Origin: Symsagittifera roscoffensis
Lineage: Eukaryota; Xenacoelomorpha; Acoela; Convolutidae
Direction: 5' to 3'
Assembly: GCF_963678635.1 (NCBI RefSeq)
Contig: NC_087070.1
Coordinates: forward strand, 45,115,467 to 45,179,466
DNA length: 64,000 nt
Shown here: positions 23,793 to 34,994 of the stretch, one piece after another
Layout: the number at the start of each line of letters is the position of its first letter
How positions within the stretch are numbered: the first letter of the stretch is position 1
Translations under genes and position numbers: made by a program
The notes under the pieces: model-generated
Databases searched by the model: none
What the model saw: the letters and a program-made list of their open reading frames with translations, nothing else
Told to the model about the DNA's origin: nothing

Positions 23793-24456
23793 TGAACTTA
23801 TTATTTCATCGTCAATTATTCAACATAAAGATGGGATTTTACTTTGAATCCTTTCGACAGTCAAAGGCTTAAAAGAAATTTCCCTGCTTCTTCTTGCGCT
23901 GACTGGGTCTATCTGCTGAAAGCTTTCAGATCATAACTGGCTTGTACTCATTTTCCTTTTAGTTACCTCATTTTTCTTTTGGTAGCGTATTGTTTTCCTT
24001 TTGCCCATTTTTGGGCATATTTTTTCAGCCAGATTAAGTTTCTGTCATTAATTTGAGAAAAGAAAACCAATAATAAAATCAAAGAAAAAATTCTTAAACA
24101 AAATAATTAAAAGATTGATCACTCGTACAGTCGCTTTTAAAATTTTATAGGCAAATGAGAACAAAAAAACACAAACAGTGCACAAAACTTTGAAAACGGC
24201 AATCAAGATTACATGGAAATCAACTTACTTGTGAGAATGAATAGAAATTTTAAAGTAATTTCCATAACACTAAGAACTCTTGCTGACTTTGGTGCTATTA
24301 AAATTATATTGATTCAGCATTATTTTTGATCAAAATTTGAGTAGGTTTACTTTATATTTACATATATTCACTCCTATTCCTGGGAAACTATTAAACTCTA
24401 ATGTAAGTATTTAAAAACCAATTGATTTAATACTTTGGGAAATGAAATCTAATCCC

Positions 24457-25815
24457 CAGGGCTGGAATTGGCTTGGCTGTATACAGCGCTGTATTTGGCC
24501 AATGGCTGTATGCCGTACGCATAACAAAGAAAGCAATATTTGCTCAGAGCTCATTTGCGCTTGGTGTTATACGTTACACGTCAGGATGTCGCAATTTCTT
24601 TCGTTTTATAAATCGAAGGAAACTGAGCCTGGATTCAAGTTTTGCAAATCATGCCCTGCTAAGATCAAGTTTAATGATCTTAAATCTCATGGTACTTCTT
24701 TGAAAGCACATATAACGAATAAGCATCCCGAATTTCTTGTTACGGAGAGTGGCTCCGCAGCAAAAGTGCCAAAAATAACTGAGTTTTACACGGAAAAGAG
24801 CGGAGACTTTCCTGTTTTACCGAAACTTGACCGAGTAGCTATTGCTTTGTGTTGTTCGAGCCATGTGTTACCATTCGATATTGTGGAAGACAATATTTTC
24901 AAGTGGGGTTTTGACTTTTGCGGGTACAGCAGGAAGAAAATTGCTGAGAGAGTTACAATGTTGGCTAAAGATTGGACAACAAAAACTGTTGTAATGTTTA
25001 AGAACAAGCTCGTTTCCCTTATGTTAGATGGATGGACGAATGGAATATCCAAACAACACCATATTTGTTACATTCTCAATGTCGACGGAGCTATTTTTTA
25101 TTGGAGCAGTATTGTTGCAGCAGAAAAAACAGCAGCTTACATTTCGAGAGAAACTCTTCAAATTATCGAGAAAATTGAAGAAGCAGGGGGCAAAGTTATT
25201 GCCTGTGTCGCCGACAATGCGCCCAATATGCAAGCAGCCTTGAGGCAAGTTGCCCAAGAAAAACAACGTTGCGTTAATGTTGGGTGCGTGGTACATTTGC
25301 TGAATCTGCTAATTGGCGACTTATTCTCCAATTTTAACGTTCTGAAAATTGCTCTATCAAGTGTCCACCACAGCGTTTTGACCAGTTTGAAACTGAACAC
25401 ACTACTATTCTTGACAATCAGGTCCTTGGGATACCAATTGTCACCAGCAGTTTCCCGGTTCATCAGACAATGGCGAACGTTCTGCTCAAAATTCCAATTT
25501 CGGAAGCTAGCGTTGAACGTGCTTTTTCTCGTCACAAGCTGGTTCATAGTCAACTCAGAGCAAGTTTGAGTGCTGAGCGTCTGAATGATACTCTTTTTGT
25601 TCGTTACAACTTCGAAAAAATTCTCAAGATATCGCGCAATGACAAAGAACCAGTCGAAGTACAAGCTGAGATTCAAAACTGGTGTGACGTTGATGATCAA
25701 GATAATGATGTTCAAGAGATTCAATAAATTTTTTCAAAAAAAAAAACATTTTTCCAAGCTGCTGTTTACAGCGCTGTATACGGCAAATAGACAGATGAAT
25801 ACGGTTTACAGCTAG
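24457..25815 (+). mobile_element. hAT-class DNA transposon, right end missing
   Basis: It starts CAGGGCTGGAATTGG, a hAT-type CAGGG end, after the 8-bp CTAATCCC. The complete relative at 61,282-62,671 shows that roughly 30 bp, including the right TIR, are missing here; the sequence changes to a perfect palindrome at 25,816. Subterminal regions carry repeated TACAGCGCTGTA palindromes, a usual place for transposase binding in hAT elements. Confidence 0.8.
24586..25727 (+). pseudogene. hAT transposase, internally deleted and frameshifted
   Basis: The start is the ATG at 24,586 (MSQFLSFYKSKET), preferred over upstream ATGs because a BED-type zinc finger follows at once (FCKSC ... LKAHITNKH, residues 20-50). 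The RNase H-like core shows SLMLDGWTN (first catalytic Asp), VADNAPNM (second) and CVVHLLNL. Near 25,360 the frame shifts and most of the insertion domain is absent; the hATC dimerisation region continues in another frame to 25,727 (SEASVERAFSRHKLVHSQL). Both hAT copies in the window share the deletion, so it predates their separation. hAT transposases are usually about 600 residues; roughly 370 codons remain. It is expected to be inactive. Confidence 0.8.
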
Positions 25816-25924
25816 AACATCGATTATATTGTCACTTTACAGTCAATCTCTAAGTTTTTTTATATATTAGTAATATATAAAAAAACTTAGAGATTGACTG
25901 TAAAGTGACAATATAATCGATGTT
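25816..25924. repeat. perfect 109-bp palindrome (54-bp arms, one-base centre)
   Basis: The left arm 25,816-25,869 starts AACATCGATTATATTGTCAC and the right arm 25,871-25,924 is its exact reverse complement, with a single G at 25,870. I checked every base of both arms. It begins where the hAT element is cut off. It contains no gene. Confidence 0.95.
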
Positions 25925-25995
25925 GAACCATGGATTTCCGGGAGTGCTAACAAACGTACAGCCTCACACATACTCTCATACACTCAAACAAACGG

Positions 25996-26060
25996 ATACA
26001 CACACAAAGACGCACACAAATACGCACACAAACACGCACACGCATGCACACACACTCACG
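25996..26060. repeat. imperfect CA microsatellite
   Basis: ACAC-rich repeats with CG interruptions (CACACAAAGACGCACACAAA and similar) run from about 25,996 to 26,060. They lie in the intron side of the GPCR exon on the minus strand. Confidence 0.85.
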
Positions 26061-26078
26061 CGCATAGAAATATCTTAC

Positions 26079-26381
26079 CGAGTACAGTTCCCACCTCAGT
26101 CCAAACTTTCTCAATGCACCATCAAACAATCCGATTTTGAGGAGAGAAATTGTGTCCCAAACTGCAACATACTTCATCAAAGTAGCACTCGTTGATTCAG
26201 GCAGATGACTTGCAGTTATGTAGCAGAAGTAGTTGAAGAGAAAGCCAAGCAGCGTGAATATATAACCGACTGCGTCAGTGACATTAATTGCTGCTACTGC
26301 CAAAACATTCCAGCCGACTGAGTCTTGGTCTGGGCTGTCTAAGGTATTGTTTTGTTCTGAAACTTTGTATACAAACGACAT
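26079..26381 (-). CDS. first exon of a rhodopsin-like GPCR (TM1-TM2)
   Basis: The minus-strand exon starts at the ATG 26,381 (MSFVYKVSEQNNTL) and ends at 26,079 before a good donor (TACTCG followed by GTAAGATATT), giving 101 codons. Residues 1-35 are an extracellular N-terminus with an N-glycosylation site (NVT). TM1 follows (GYIFTLLGFLFNYFCYI, with the conserved Asn), then a loop HLPESTSAT and TM2 (LMKYVAVWDTISLLKIGL, with the LxxxAxxD pattern). Family knowledge supports a class A receptor of the peptide/amine-like group; ligand unknown. Downstream on this strand come the CA repeat, the palindrome and hAT DNA, so I see no following exon. Confidence 0.7.
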
Positions 26382-28650
26382 TTGTTTCTCAAATTTGTAA
26401 TTTTAAATTTAAAAGTAAATAGTACGAGGAATTAAGTTGTTTTCAAGTTAAATTGAGAACTATGCTGTGATACACAACGCCAAAAAGTAAAGAAAGTAGC
26501 CAAATTTATCTAGTTAGAAGTCCAGTTTTAGCTGAATGGCGCAAAAAGTGTGCTGTTTGAGCTCAATTTGAGACGGCGTGAGAAAATCTGAAGTTTTTCA
26601 AACAAAAGTTTGCGGTTGTAACCGTCGTCAATATGGCCGTCTGCAAATGTAAAATCAATTTAAATTAACTAGTTATATTGTATTGAAATCTCAAATTGTA
26701 TTGAAATCTCAAATAAAAAGAGGACAATAAAAGCTCTGAGTTATACAAAAGACATGAAATTGTGTTTTTTTGTCTTTTTTTTTAGCCCAGAATTTTAAAA
26801 AATTTTCTTTTATTATTTCGAGACTAATTTTGAGACTACTGAGACTAATAATTGTAAGACTACTTAGAACTACAGAACAATCGAACAGACAAATTATCTA
26901 ACTTTTCAAAGACTTCATTGATCATTAGATTAAAATGGCATTTAAAATGGCATTTGAAGCTGCTCATATTATGTCTCGTTAATGAGTATGTGACTGCCAT
27001 TTGTTCATGTTTCAAAAATTGATGGAGCATCGAAACACGATATTTTTTTCGTCTAAGTATTCGCTTAACACGCAATATCAACTGCGATTTGACGTAATAT
27101 GTGTACAGTAGCGTAATATTGGAACTAAAAATTTTGCCTCACTTCAGTTCAAAATAATTTTTTATAAGATTAACTCAACGCTTTCTCTTTTGTAGTCGAA
27201 TTGTACTCACAATAATTATGCCAAATTGACAAAATATATATTTTTTTCATTTAAGCAATTTATATTTTAATTGAAAGTGATTTTGTATTTTGAAGTTATT
27301 TGAATTTTGACATTTTAATTTTGAATAACTTTGTTCATTTTTTTCTTTTTCATTTTTTTTTCATTTTTTTTCGGATTCTGTTAAATGGCATGATTCATAT
27401 TACATCACGCAGCTTCGAAGACGAAATAATTAGTTTCTGCGTTCGTATAAACTTTTGTGCTTTAAAAATTTTTCGAGTTTAAAAAAACTTTCATTGCCAA
27501 GGAAGCACCCATTGAAACTTCCATAAACTATTTGTTTTGGAAGAATTTATTTTTTAAACCTACTTGCTCGGTTGTTCTCGACACTGGTAATTTTTGAAAT
27601 CTCTCTAAAGTATCATTTGAATCATTTATAACTTGATCAATTCCGACAATTTTTGCGGTTTTTGAAGACGAATTTTCTCCCCATTTTTAATAGTCGGAAC
27701 AGAAATCAATTCAATGAATTTTAAACCTCAGTTACTGTTGTAACTCTTAAAACTTCAATAAAATAACTGATTGGCAACAAAATGAAAGAAAAAACGAAAA
27801 AAAAACTTGTTAAGTCAGTGTGCAACTTTTTTATTCAGAACTTAAATGTTATACCTTTTAAAATTGGGTGGGTAAGTTTTTTTACTTTCAGCTTTTTAGT
27901 TAAGATTTTTTAATTGATAGCTTATTAATAGATTAGTAATTTTCTTCCAATATTCACACTGGTAACAAAAACAAACTTCAGATGCCACTGAAAAATAATT
28001 TGCATCACAGAACTGTCAAATAGATTATCATCGTTTTTTTTTCAGTCTCACTCAAAATCTGTTTAAGATTTTGTAATACTCAAAAATCTTTCTTTTCATT
28101 GACTCTAATCAAATTAAATACCTATTAAATTACTTAAAGAAAAAAAATTGGTATTTTGTTCTCATTTATTTTTAGTTTTTTTTCTTCTACATTGATAAAA
28201 AAGAACAACGGAGCTCAGGAATAGTTTTAAAAAAATGGAAAAACGAAAAAAAAAAAAACGAAAAGTCTTTGGTTTTTTTAAAGTTTTATAGAGAAAATTG
28301 TCTCATCAGAAACTTTTGCGCTACTGACAAGACAAATTAGTAGTTAATTTTCTCAGTTTGTGTTTTTTATTGCTGTCGGTAAAAAAAAACGGTTTTTATG
28401 ACCCAAATTCAATATACGTTTTATAAATTTAAAACTTGAGTGCGTCAATTTTATAGAAGCTGATGAGAGTAACTGGGACATTTATTGGAACTGGGAATTT
28501 TAATTGGAGCTGGGGATTTTGAGTGCTTAATTTTTATTGAAACTGGGGAAAAACTGACTTGTGATTATTAATCAACAAATTAAACTATTTCAAAAGTCAA
28601 AGTAATTTTTAAAAAATCAAACCAGTCGTTTATGCAGAGAAGAAATCAGA
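26382..28650. other. AT-rich intergenic DNA, no gene seen
   Basis: Open frames here are short and AT-driven. Poly-A and poly-T runs are common. I find no domain, RNA gene or transposon end that I can support. Confidence 0.5.
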
Positions 28651-28689
28651 GATGACTCGAACCTGCTATATTGGAAAACACTGCAGCCG

Positions 28690-31600
28690 TAAAATTTTTC
28701 ACAAGAGTTTGCTTGCTCTCCTCAAGCTAGTTTACACCAAGATACGCAGCCATATACATTTAAAAGGAGCTCGCTCGGTTTCCTCAAGGATGCTTACACC
28801 AACATCTGCTCGGTCTGCTAAAGGTAGTTTACACAAAGATACACAAGGATTCTGCTGGGTTTTCTCATGGTTGCTTACACCAATAGACAAAATAATGAAA
28901 ACTTTAACAGGAGTTTGCTCGGTCTGCTCAAGGTAGTTTACACCAAGATACACAGATATATAAATTTCAATCGGAGTTTGCTTGACCTCCTCATGGTAGT
29001 TTACATCAATATACACAAGGAGTCTGCTGGGTTTTCTCATGGTTGCTTACACCAATAGACAAAATCATGAAAACTTTAACAGGAGTTTGCTCGGTCTGCT
29101 CAAGGTAGTTTACACCAAGATTTAAAAAATCATATTGTTTTTAAAGGGACTTTGCTTGGTTTTCTCATGGTATTTTACACAAGATACACAAGGAGTCTGC
29201 TGGGATTTCTCATTGTTGCTTGCACCAATAGACACAGTCAATTAAATTTCAACTGGAGTTTGTTTGACCTCAAGGTAGTTCACACCAAGATAACCAGCCA
29301 TATAAAATTTAACGAGAGTTGAGGTTACATCAAGATACACAATGAATCTGCTCGGTTTTCTCAAGGTTGCTTACCCCAATATACAGGGCCAATTAATTTT
29401 CAACGGGAGTTTGCTTGACCTCGTCAACAAGGTAGCTTACACCATGATACACAGCGATATATAAATTTTAACGTGAGTTTGCTTGGTCTGCTCATGGTAG
29501 CTTGCACCAAGATACACAGTCAGAATGAGTTACTTCGATCTCTTCAAGGTAGTTTAAACCAAAATACACAGCCATACATTGTTTAATAGGAGTTTGCTCG
29601 ATTTCTTCAAAATTGTTTTTACCAAGTTACAAAGCCATCGAGATTTTAACTGGAGCTTGCTGGATATCTCCAAGGTGATTAACACCAAGTTACAAGGTTA
29701 TATAGCTTTTAGAGGGGGTTTGCTTGATCTTCTCAAGGTAGTTTAGACCAAAATACACAGCCAAAAATTTTTTAACGGGAGTTAGTTCAGTTTTCTCATG
29801 GTAGTTCACACTAAGATACACAGCCATAAAAATATTGATAGGAGTTTGCTTGGTCTCATCCAAGTAGTTTACACCAAGATACACAACCATATTTGAACTT
29901 TAACGTGAATATGCCTGGTCTGCTCAAGGTAGCTTGCACCAACATACAAAGAGATATCGTTTCAAAAACGAGTTTACTCGATCTCCTCAAGGTAATTCAC
30001 ACCAAGATACACAGCCATCTAGATTTTAACGAGAGCAGGCTATTGATATCCTCAAGCTAAAATACACTAAAATACAAGGTCATATAAGTTTTAGAGGTAG
30101 TTTCATCGGTCTTCTTTAGCTAGTTTACATCAAAATACACAGCCATAATATTTTAAGGGGAATTTTCCCGATCTCCTCAAGATAATCTACACCAAGATGC
30201 AAGGTCATATCGCTTTTAGAGGGAGTTTGCTCGGTCTTCTCAATGTAGCTTAATACAAAATACACATCCATAAGAATTCATGGGTACTTTCTCCGTTTTT
30301 GCAAGGTAGCTTTTATCAAGATATTCAGCCAAATATTTTGAAATGAGAAATTGTTCGGTCTCCTCGAAGAAGTTTACACCAAGACACACAGTCATAAAAA
30401 TTGTAACGGGAGTTCGCTCGGATTCCTCAAGGTAGTTTACATCAAGATATACGGCAATATAAAATTTAACAGTTGGTTGCTTAGTCTCTTCATGATAGCT
30501 TACAGCAAGATACACAGCCATGTAAAATTAAAGAGATCTCGCTCAGTTTCCTCAAGGTTGCTTAACCAAGACATACAGCCATATAAAATTTAACGAGTGG
30601 TTGCGTGGTTACCTCAAGATAGCTTACAACAAGATACACAGCCATGTAAATTTAAAGGGAGCTCGCTCGGTTTCCTCTAGGTTGCTTGCACCAACAATCA
30701 CAGCCATAAAACTTTAACAGGAGTTTGCTCGGTCTGTTCAAGGTATCTTACACCAAGATACAAAATCATATAGTTATTAACGGGACTTTGCTCGGTTTTC
30801 TCATGGTTGCTTACACCAATAGACACAGCCATGAAAACAAAAACAGGAGTTTGCTTGGTGTCATCGAGGTTGTTTACGCCAAGATACACAGCCATATTTA
30901 AATTTTAACGAGAGTTTGCTTGGTCTGCTCAAGAAGGTACACAGCCAGATACATTTTAATGGGGTTTGCTCGGTTTCCTCGAGATAGTCAAGATAGTTTT
31001 TAACAAGATACACAGCCATCTAGATTTTAACAGGAGCTTGCCTGGTTTCCTCAAGGTTGCTTACATCAAGATGTACAGCCATATAAAGTTAACCGTGTGG
31101 TTGCTTGGTCTCCTCGAGATAGCTTACAGCAAGATATTTAGCCATATAAATTTAAAGGGAGCTTGCTCAGTTTTCTCAAGGTTGCTTACACCAACATACA
31201 CAGACATAAACAGCTTAACAGGAGTTTGCTCGGTCTGTTCAAGTTAGTTTGCATCAAGATACAAAATCACGTAGTTTTTAACGGCATTTTGCTTGGTTTT
31301 CTCATGTTGCTTACACCAATAGACAAAGTAAAACAAATTTTGACGGGAGTTGTTTGACCTCCTCAACGTAACTTACACCAAGATAAGCAGCCATATAATT
31401 TTTAACGGGAGTTTGTTCGGTTTTTTCATGGTATTTTACGCCAAGATATACAGTCATAAAAATATTAACAGGAGATTGCCTGGTCTCATCAAAGTAGTTT
31501 ACACCAAGATACACAGCCATATAAATTTCAACCGTAGTTTGCTTGACCTCAACAAGGTAGTTTACACCATGATACACAGCCGTATAAAAATCTGTTGCGA

Positions 31601-32990
31601 GTTTACTCGATCTCCTCAAGTTAGTTAACACCAAGATACATAGCCATAAAATGTTTAATGGTCTGCTCATGGTAGCTTGCACCAAGATACACAGTCAGAA
31701 TGAGTTTACTCGATCTCCTCAAGTTTTTTAATAGGAGTTTGCTCGGTTTTTTCAAAATTGTTTTTACCAAGTTACAAAGCCATCGAGATTTTAACTGGAG
31801 CTTGCTGGATATCTCCAAAGTGATTAACACAAATTTTTTAACGGGAGTTAGTTCGGTTTTCTCATGGTAGTTCACACCAAGATACACAGCCATAAAAATA
31901 TTGATAGGAGTTTGCTTGGTCTCATCCAAGTAGTTTACACCAAGATACACAACCATATTTGAACTTTAACGTGAATATGCCTGATCTGCTCAAGATAGCT
32001 TGCACCAACATACAAAGAGATATCGTTTCAAAAACGAGTTTACTCGATCTCCTCAAGGTAATTCTTACCAAGATACACAGCCATCTAGATTTTAACGAAA
32101 GCATGCTATGTTTAATGGTCTGCTCATGGTAGCTTGCACCAAGATACACAGTCAGAATGAGTTTACTCGATCTCCTCAAGTTTTTTAATAGGAGTTTTCT
32201 CGGTTTCTTCAAAATTGTTTTTACCAAGTTACAAAGCCATCGAGACTTTAAGAGGAGCTTGCTCGATCTCCTCAAGGTAGTTTACACCAAGATATAAGCT
32301 CATATAGCTTTTACAGGGTGTGTGCTCGGTCTTCTCAATGTAGTTTACAGCAAAATACACCGCCATTTAAATTCTAACGGGCTTTTTCTTGGTTTTTCCA
32401 AAGTAGTTTATATCAAGATACTCAGCTAAATTTTTTAACGAGAAATTTCTTGGTCTCCTTAAGGTAGCTTACATCAAGATACAAAGCCATAAATTTTTTA
32501 ACAGGAGTTCGCTCGGTTTCCTCGCGGTAGTTTTGACCAAAATATGCAGCCATATAAAATTTTACATGTGTTTGTTCTGTCTCCTTAAGGTAGTTTACAT
32601 CAAGATACATAGCCATATATTTTAACGACAATTTTTCCGATCTCCTCGAGGTAATTTACACCAATATACAGAGTAATTTAGCTTTTAAAGAGAGTAAGTT
32701 TGCTCGGTCTGTACTGGGTAGTTCACACGGGAATATACAGCCATATAACTTTTAACGCGAGTTGGCTCGGTTTTCTCATGGTAATTTACACCCAGATATA
32801 CATCCATGTAACTTTCAACCGGAGTTTATTTGACCTTCTCAAGGTAGCTTACAACATGATACACAGCCATATATAAAGTTTAAGGTGAGTTTGCTTGAAC
32901 TGCTCAAAGAAGCTTGCACCAAGATACAAAGTCATATAGTTTTAAGATGGAGTTTGCTCGATCTCCTCAAGGTAGTTTTTACCAGAAAAA
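28690..32990. repeat. 63-bp minisatellite array, ~4.3 kb, degenerate
   Basis: The unit begins GGAGTTTGCTCGGTCTGCTC and continues CAAGGTAGTTTACACCAAGA, then TACACAGCCATATAAA. Measured starts such as 28910-28973, 29589-29652-29715-29778-29841 show an exact 63-bp period, with occasional shortened units (46 bp at 28,973-29,019). About 68 units fit. Because 63 is 21 codons, many stretches are open on both strands; on the minus strand each unit reads roughly VYLGVNYLEETEQTPVK. Frames break every few units through indels and stops. Longer blocks recur (for example near 29,488, 31,661 and 32,117), showing higher-order duplication. Confidence 0.9.
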
Positions 32991-33179
32991 AGACAATTAC
33001 AAGAAAAAATCAGATCATTTTCTACATAAAAAATATTACGGAGTATGAGTCTCTTTTAGCCAGTTGTTTAAACCAAAAAAAATCAGAGTCTAAATAGTAT
33101 CTTTTTTGGGGCCGGACAACTCCCTTGCCAGAAACTAGTTAGGATGTATTTATAACGATTTCATGCCTCGCTAACGTTC

Positions 33180-33547
33180 TGGAACCAGATCTAAACTATA
33201 TTTTCTTATTGGTTATAAATTAGATATTTTTTCACTATAAAATATTTAATATTAACCAATCATGATCCATCTAACTAACAAACGAATTATTTGAATTTAA
33301 CTTAGAAATTAGTTACCTCTCCAAGAGACCTTTTAGCAATCGCAATAAGCCAGTATACTCTAGATCTATTGAGCCTAGCAGATACTAGTTAAACACCCTA
33401 AGACTAGTAGATATAAGAGTAAGATTAGGATCGGTATTAGACTAAGAAGTTGCACGAATCTATCCGGCCGAAAATAAGATAGCGTGATGAGCAGACGGTG
33501 TACCCTATCCGAAATTAGTCTATGAGTTACACCTCGAACCTAACTCA
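33180..33547 (+). repeat. 5' LTR (368 bp)
   Basis: It begins TGGAACC and ends CTCA, with the same ends as the 3' LTR. The 5' flank is ...AACGTTC. A TATAA-like stretch (CACTATAAAATATTTAAT) near 33,232 could be the promoter. It lacks the hairpin found in the 3' LTR. Confidence 0.85.
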
Positions 33548-33549
33548 TC

Positions 33550-33567
33550 TGGTGCGACCATAAGTCT
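33550..33567 (+). other. primer binding site for a tRNA 3' end
   Basis: TGGTGCGACCATAAGTCT starts two bases after the 5' LTR. TGG pairs with a tRNA CCA end, and the spacing is what LTR elements show. I cannot say which tRNA it fits. Confidence 0.55.
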
Positions 33568-34990
33568 CGGATAAGACCTTATAAAACAAATTAGCTTAGA
33601 ACTAACAAGTTAGATTAGAAATAGACAAGAACATTTTCAAAATGTTGCATGACAATAATTTAATTGAAATGTCTCTACGACTCAATAGATCAGAGCCGAT
33701 ATTCCGTACAATACGAGAACTACCCGGTATTGGAAGAAAATCTCGGACAAGAGACGATCTACGACTACGAAAAAACTTACCATTAAGTTTCATGGTCGTA
33801 TGGCAAAAGTCAACACAAACTTTTATATTTAGAATTTTACTAGCATTGAATTTAAATTTTCATTTGCAAATCTTCAAGGATTATTTCAGGCGCTAAAACA
33901 AACTTACTATTGTACAATAACGATTGATAAAAACATCTCAAATCGTTTCCTCCAAAACTGCAGTAAGTTTCAAAAAGATATCTGAAAAATCTATTTAGCG
34001 AAAATAAAAATGAAAATTAGTTAACACGATCATAAATTATTAGTTTATACAAATCATCCTGTCATCTCCAGCTTCATCGCCTAAACATAACAGCAATCAT
34101 AAAACCACTAATATCATATAAAACTAAACCTTTCTATCAATTAAACTTAAAATATTTCTAAAGGCTTATCCTAATTTTTACCTTTATTTGACTTCAACTT
34201 ATTCAATCTTAAATTAGATCATCAAAGTTTTCCTTGGAGCTCCATTAAATAGTTAAATTTAACCCATTTTATACCATTAAAATTTATATCCTGATCATCA
34301 AGGCTTGTCCTTGGATCAAATAGAATAGTTTTGTTCTCCCCCACCCAATTAATAAAGTGTCTAACGACCTCAAACGTCGATTCACTACCCAACCCTTTCA
34401 AAAACCCAGGACTAATAGAAATTTTCCAAATCACTTTCACCATTCTAATTAGGCTAAACAGTGAAGAACTTCGGTTATTCATCCTTCTATTGATCACCCC
34501 TCTTACCTGACCCAGACTAAATCTTAAATCTTAGTAAGTTTAAATTAGTACCTAACGAACTACTTGCGTTCTAATTATACCTGAACCTTGTGGATCGATT
34601 TACTATTCTCCAACCCTTGAACACAATCACTACCCCTAAGTAAGATTAAGTAAGTTAATACCTTAACTTAGCATAGCCACGAGAAAGTAACAATCATTCT
34701 CCGGAATCGATATATGCTTTTCTCTCCAACCCTGATTAAAAAAGACCCAAGTTAGGCTAAGCAAAAAATTGTAAGGAATAACAGTCTAAGATATTAAAAT
34801 CACTAATAACAACCTTGCATCCTTCATCCTACACCTTAAGTCACTGAACAATTTAGGAAATAAACAAACAATCGTACCACACAATTGCGAAATAAACAAC
34901 GAAACATACGATCTCGTAATCACACCGCACAAACAATCGATTGGATATATTCGAACAAAACGACAAACAAAAAAAAAGAAAAATTATAAG
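33568..34990. other. leader of the retroelement
   Basis: About 1.4 kb of AT-rich DNA separates the primer site from the first gag-like frame. The longest frame (33,642-33,896, 84 codons, Arg-rich) has no recognisable domain and I do not call it a gene. Confidence 0.4.
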
Positions 34991-34994
34991 TAAA

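Larger units (their letters stand above)
18209..24456. repeat. large dispersed repeat, unit B
   Basis: This is the second copy of unit A, same orientation, starting at CCATGCCATTTTTCTCACTGG. It has the single (not doubled) version of the 1.44-kb block and the same order of parts: GGATTCC cluster, GPCR fragment, AT-rich DNA, relic LTR piece (22,039-22,131), the duplicated 0.45-kb block and a TIR element (22,837-23,792, about 50 bp longer than in A). It stops at CTAATCCC (24,449-24,456), where a hAT element is inserted. Apart from the GPCR fragment no gene is seen. Confidence 0.8.

Noticed and set aside
25158-25724. 188-codon frame antisense to the hAT transposase (and its partner at 61,404)
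   Set aside because: Complement of the supported transposase, with no independent feature.
28690-32990. CRISPR-like array
   Set aside because: The whole 63-bp unit is repeated with no unique spacers, and the DNA is eukaryotic.
28652-33097. Many short frames on both strands across the 63-bp array
   Set aside because: Explained by a repeat period divisible by three; none has a continuous frame over more than a few units.
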